Shown one piece after another: positions 61,243 through 64,000 of a stretch of 64,000 nt of DNA. The notes under the pieces were generated by a model. That model was not told the origin of the DNA and searched no databases. It saw nothing but the letters and a program-made list of their open reading frames with translations. Within the stretch, counting starts at the first letter, position 1; each line of letters begins with the position of its first letter. Made by a program: the position numbers and the translations under genes. The stretch is from contig JAUNLJ010000001.1 in assembly GCA_030532305.1 (NCBI GenBank), positions 42,946 to 106,945 on the forward strand, written 5' to 3'. The DNA comes from Tissierellia bacterium (GTDB lineage: Bacteria; Bacillota; Clostridia; Tissierellales; Peptoniphilaceae).

Positions 61243-62742
61243 CTAAAAGGTCTTTTTAAATTCTTCAGCTGACTGAACAATCATCTCTTGGACCGGGTCA
61301 GTAAGGTCCTTTTCCTCTTTTAGGGCCTGGATCATCTCAGGATGATTATTTCTTACAAAGGCCAGGTATTCCTTTTCAAATTCCCCAATCCGGTCCACTG
61401 GGACATCTAAAAGATGGCCCTGGGTCCCTAAATAAAGGATAATGATCTGGTCTTCTAGGGCCACAGGCCTGTTTTCAGGCTGTCTTAGGATCCTCATGAC
61501 CCTTTCCCCTTGGGATAGGACCCTTTGGGTTTCCTTGTCTAGCTCAGAACCAAACTGGGCAAAACTGGCCTTGTCCCGGTATTGGGCCAGGTCCAGCTTA
61601 AGACCCTTAGAGGCCGCCTTAATGGCCTTAGACTGGGCATCTCCCCCTACCCGGGACACAGAAAGCCCCGTATTGATGGCGGGTCTTTGACCTGCAAAAA
61701 AGAGGTCTGTTTCCAGGAAGATCTGTCCGTCTGTAATGGAAATCACGTTGGTGGGAATGTAGGCAGAAATATCTCCAGCCTGGGTTTCAATAATAGGTAG
61801 GGCTGTAATGGACCCTCCCCCAAACTCGGGGCTCATCTTGGCCGCCCTTTCCAGGAGTCTGGAATGGAGGTAGAAGACGTCCCCTGGGAAGGCCTCCCGT
61901 CCAGGTGGTCTCCTTAAAAGAAGGGACATGGTCCGGTAGGCCACCGCGTGCTTGGACAAGTCGTCATAGACAATAAGGGTGTCCTTGCCCTGGGCCATAA
62001 ATTCTTCTGCCATGGTCACCCCGGCATAGGGGGCAATATATTGGATGGCGGCCATATCGGCAGCAGTAGCTGCCACCACGATGGTCTTGTCCATGACCCC
62101 TTCCCTTTCCAGGGTAGAGACAATTTGAGCCACCGTAGAGGTCTTTTGTCCAATGGCCACATAGATACAAAGGACGTCTGTATCCCTTTGGTTAATAATG
62201 GCGTCTACAGCCAGGGTGGTCTTGCCAGTTTGCCGGTCCCCAATAATAAGCTCCCTTTGGCCCCGGCCTATGGGGAAAAGGGCGTCCACGGCCTTGATCC
62301 CCGTTTGGAGGGGTTCGTTTACAGACTCCCGGGTGATAACCCCAGGGGCAATTTTTTCAATGGGAGAGGTCTTGTCATAGTCAATCTTACCCTTGCCGTC
62401 AATGGCCTGGCCAAGGGGGTTGACCACCCGGCCTAAAAGGCCCTCTCCTACAGGAACCTGGACCACCTCTCCTGTGGAATGGACCTGGTCGCCTTCCTTA
62501 ATATCTCCCTTACCTAGAAGAACAATCCCCACATTGTCTTCTTCCAGGTTTTGAACCATTCCAAAGACATTGTTAGGAAAGGCAATGAGCTCGCCAGACT
62601 TAGCATTTTGCAAGCCAAAGACTCGGGCAATGCCATCGCCTACCTCAATCACCGTTCCTACTTCTTCTAAGGTCAGGTCTATATCATAGTTTTTTATCTG
62701 TTCTTTTATAATAGAAGAAATCTCTGATGAATAGAGCTGCAC
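61243..62742 (-). CDS. atpA: ATP synthase alpha subunit
   Basis: The 499-residue non-catalytic nucleotide-binding subunit. Walker A is Gly-Asp-Arg-Gln-Thr-Gly-Lys-Thr (168-175), and the Val-Ser-Arg-Val-Gly-Gly block with the arginine finger is near 366. Order and spacing are standard. Confidence 0.97.
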   Translation of the reverse strand: MQLYSSEISSIIKEQIKNYDIDLTLEEVGTVIEVGDGIARVFGLQNAKSGELIAFPNNVFGMVQNLEEDNVGIVLLGKGDIKEGDQVHSTGEVVQVPVGEGLLGRVVNPLGQAIDGKGKIDYDKTSPIEKIAPGVITRESVNEPLQTGIKAVDALFPIGRGQRELIIGDRQTGKTTLAVDAIINQRDTDVLCIYVAIGQKTSTVAQIVSTLEREGVMDKTIVVAATAADMAAIQYIAPYAGVTMAEEFMAQGKDTLIVYDDLSKHAVAYRTMSLLLRRPPGREAFPGDVFYLHSRLLERAAKMSPEFGGGSITALPIIETQAGDISAYIPTNVISITDGQIFLETDLFFAGQRPAINTGLSVSRVGGDAQSKAIKAASKGLKLDLAQYRDKASFAQFGSELDKETQRVLSQGERVMRILRQPENRPVALEDQIIILYLGTQGHLLDVPVDRIGEFEKEYLAFVRNNHPEMIQALKEEKDLTDPVQEMIVQSAEEFKKTF

Positions 62743-62759
62743 TTTATCACCTCGTCTTT

Positions 62760-63296
62760 TTACACTTGCTTCATTTGCTTTTCTAGGGCCTTAAGCTGGC
62801 CCAGGATAGATAGGTCTAAGACCTGGTTACCCACCTGGATCACCAGGCCCCCTATAAGGTCTGGGTCGACTTGGGTCTTTATGACTAATTGGTCTGGCCG
62901 CTTATGGGGGGCGTAGGCCCTCACTAGGTCGTGAATTTTTTCTTGAGATAGGTCTATGGCCGACCTGATCTCAATTTGTTCTATAGCTTCTTCTTCGTAG
63001 ACCAGGTCCCTATAAACCTCCAGGATGTCCCCCAAGATATTCAGCCGTTTTTTATCAATTAGAACATATAAAAAATTAAGCACTTCCCGGGACAAACTGT
63101 CTTGGAAGATCCTGGCTAGAAGGTCCTTTTTGTCTTTTGGGGAAATATCTGGATGGGTAAAGACCCTTAGCCGGTCTTCTTCCTTAAGGACCTCATGGGC
63201 CTGGCTTACTTCCTGTAAAAAGGCCTCCCCCTTGCCCTCTTCCATGGCCACCCTATACAGGGCATAGCCATATCTTTTTGCGACTTTATTGGACAT
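62760..63296 (-). CDS. atpH: ATP synthase delta subunit
   Basis: The 178-residue peripheral-stalk subunit, helical at the N-terminus (Ala-Lys-Arg-Tyr-Gly-Tyr-Ala-Leu) and with [10 protein letters not shown] near the C-terminus. It overlaps atpF by 11 bp. Confidence 0.95.
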   Translation of the reverse strand: MSNKVAKRYGYALYRVAMEEGKGEAFLQEVSQAHEVLKEEDRLRVFTHPDISPKDKKDLLARIFQDSLSREVLNFLYVLIDKKRLNILGDILEVYRDLVYEEEAIEQIEIRSAIDLSQEKIHDLVRAYAPHKRPDQLVIKTQVDPDLIGGLVIQVGNQVLDLSILGQLKALEKQMKQV

Positions 63297-63795
63297 GGTT
63301 ATTCTCCAAATCTTTTATGGCCTGGTCAATGACCGCTTCTTGTCCCTTGGCATCTAGGTTTTTATTTAGGATCTTCCCAGCCACTAGAAGGGCCATCTCA
63401 GAGACAGAGGCATAGATTTCATCTTGGGCCTGGGCCCTTTCCTGGTCAATTTGTGACCGGGCCCGGTCAATCATCTTGCCAGCCTCCCTCTTGCCTTCTT
63501 CTGCCATCTGGGCCTGGATCTCCCGGCCCCGGCTCCGGCTGCCTTCTAGGATAGATTGGGCCTCCTCCTTGGCATCTTGAAGTTTCTTTTCATACTGGTC
63601 CTTAAGCTCTTGGGCCTCTATATTGGTGTTTTTAGCCTGGGTCAAGTCCTCCATAACCTGGGCCTTCCGCTTGTTTAGAAAGTCCGTCATGGGCTGGTAG
63701 ATAAAATGGCGCACGACTAAAAACAGGATCAGGGTGGCTAGAAGTTGGGCTATAACATTGGCGAAATCCGGTACAACATGTACAGTTATATCCAT
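63286..63795 (-). CDS. atpF: ATP synthase b subunit
   Basis: The 169-residue stalk subunit: one membrane helix (about 12-32) and a long charged coiled coil (about 36-150). The gap to atpE is 43 bp. Only one b-type gene is present in the visible part. Confidence 0.95.
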   Translation of the reverse strand: MDITVHVVPDFANVIAQLLATLILFLVVRHFIYQPMTDFLNKRKAQVMEDLTQAKNTNIEAQELKDQYEKKLQDAKEEAQSILEGSRSRGREIQAQMAEEGKREAGKMIDRARSQIDQERAQAQDEIYASVSEMALLVAGKILNKNLDAKGQEAVIDQAIKDLENNHVQ

Positions 63796-63838
63796 TTTAT
63801 TAAACCTCCCTTGTTCGTAGGCAACTCCATGTGGCGAC

Positions 63839-64000
<162 letters not shown>

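Overview
The window looks like a chromosomal segment of an anaerobic, amino-acid-fermenting Gram-positive bacterium (Bacillota; a Peptoniphilaceae/Tissierellia-like organism is my guess from style, not a proven placement). The reasons are T-box leaders on ileS and an amino-acid transporter, a PyrK/PyrD-1B dihydroorotate dehydrogenase, iron-sulfur L-serine dehydratase, a cobalamin riboswitch with a BtuFCD-type importer, and an F-ATPase c-subunit fragment carrying the E-T-T sodium-type motif. Base composition is near balanced, coding is very dense, and most genes lie on the minus strand. I see no rRNA, tRNA, transposase, phage gene or CRISPR array.

Layout. 1-3.0 kb: add-pyrF-pyrE followed by a cut-off transglutaminase-like gene. 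3.1-9.1 kb: cvfB, an orphan, a HAD phosphatase, an EF-G-2-type GTPase, a D-cysteine desulfhydrase-like enzyme and a histidine phosphatase. 9.2-14.2 kb: ileS with its T-box, an Rrf2 regulator with a Cys3-His set, and an XRE-membrane protein. 14.6-19.5 kb: a COG4091-like oxidoreductase, a large M16 peptidase and a UBA/DUF4342-like protein. 19.6-22.2 kb: a tight sdaAB-sdaAA-lrgA-lrgB operon. 22.3-28.5 kb: pyrC, threonine aldolase, a HisC/CobD-like PLP enzyme, a zinc-ribbon membrane protein and an SDR. 28.6-35.5 kb: pyrB-pyrK-pyrD-carA-carB. 35.6-39.4 kb: cobalamin importer under a riboswitch. 39.5-42.5 kb: two universal stress proteins, a 6S-like RNA, an RluA-type synthase and NAD kinase. 42.6-45.8 kb: ppx-ppk1 behind a Pho-box-like repeat. 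45.8-48.9 kb: an amino-acid ABC transporter with two T-boxes whose specifiers both read as arginine. 48.9-54.1 kb: capA-like, pspC, mrp, a DnaA-box cluster, and tsaD-rimI-tsaB-tsaE. 54.2-58.4 kb: HtrA, MBL hydrolase, nitroreductase, short-chain fatty-acid transporter. 58.5 kb to the end: atpC-D-G-A-H-F-E (atpE cut).

How it fits together. Five-step UMP synthesis is complete here in three separate loci. The most striking point is that the CarA glutaminase domain is full length but has lost all three catalytic residues (Cys, His, Glu), so carbamoyl phosphate is probably made from free ammonia. That suits a cell that deaminates serine and other amino acids. Serine deamination is itself in one operon with an LrgA/LrgB pair, a family now known to move pyruvate, so the product of the enzyme may be handed to its own transporter. 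Arginine uptake, corrinoid uptake and polyphosphate metabolism each carry a recognisable regulatory element.
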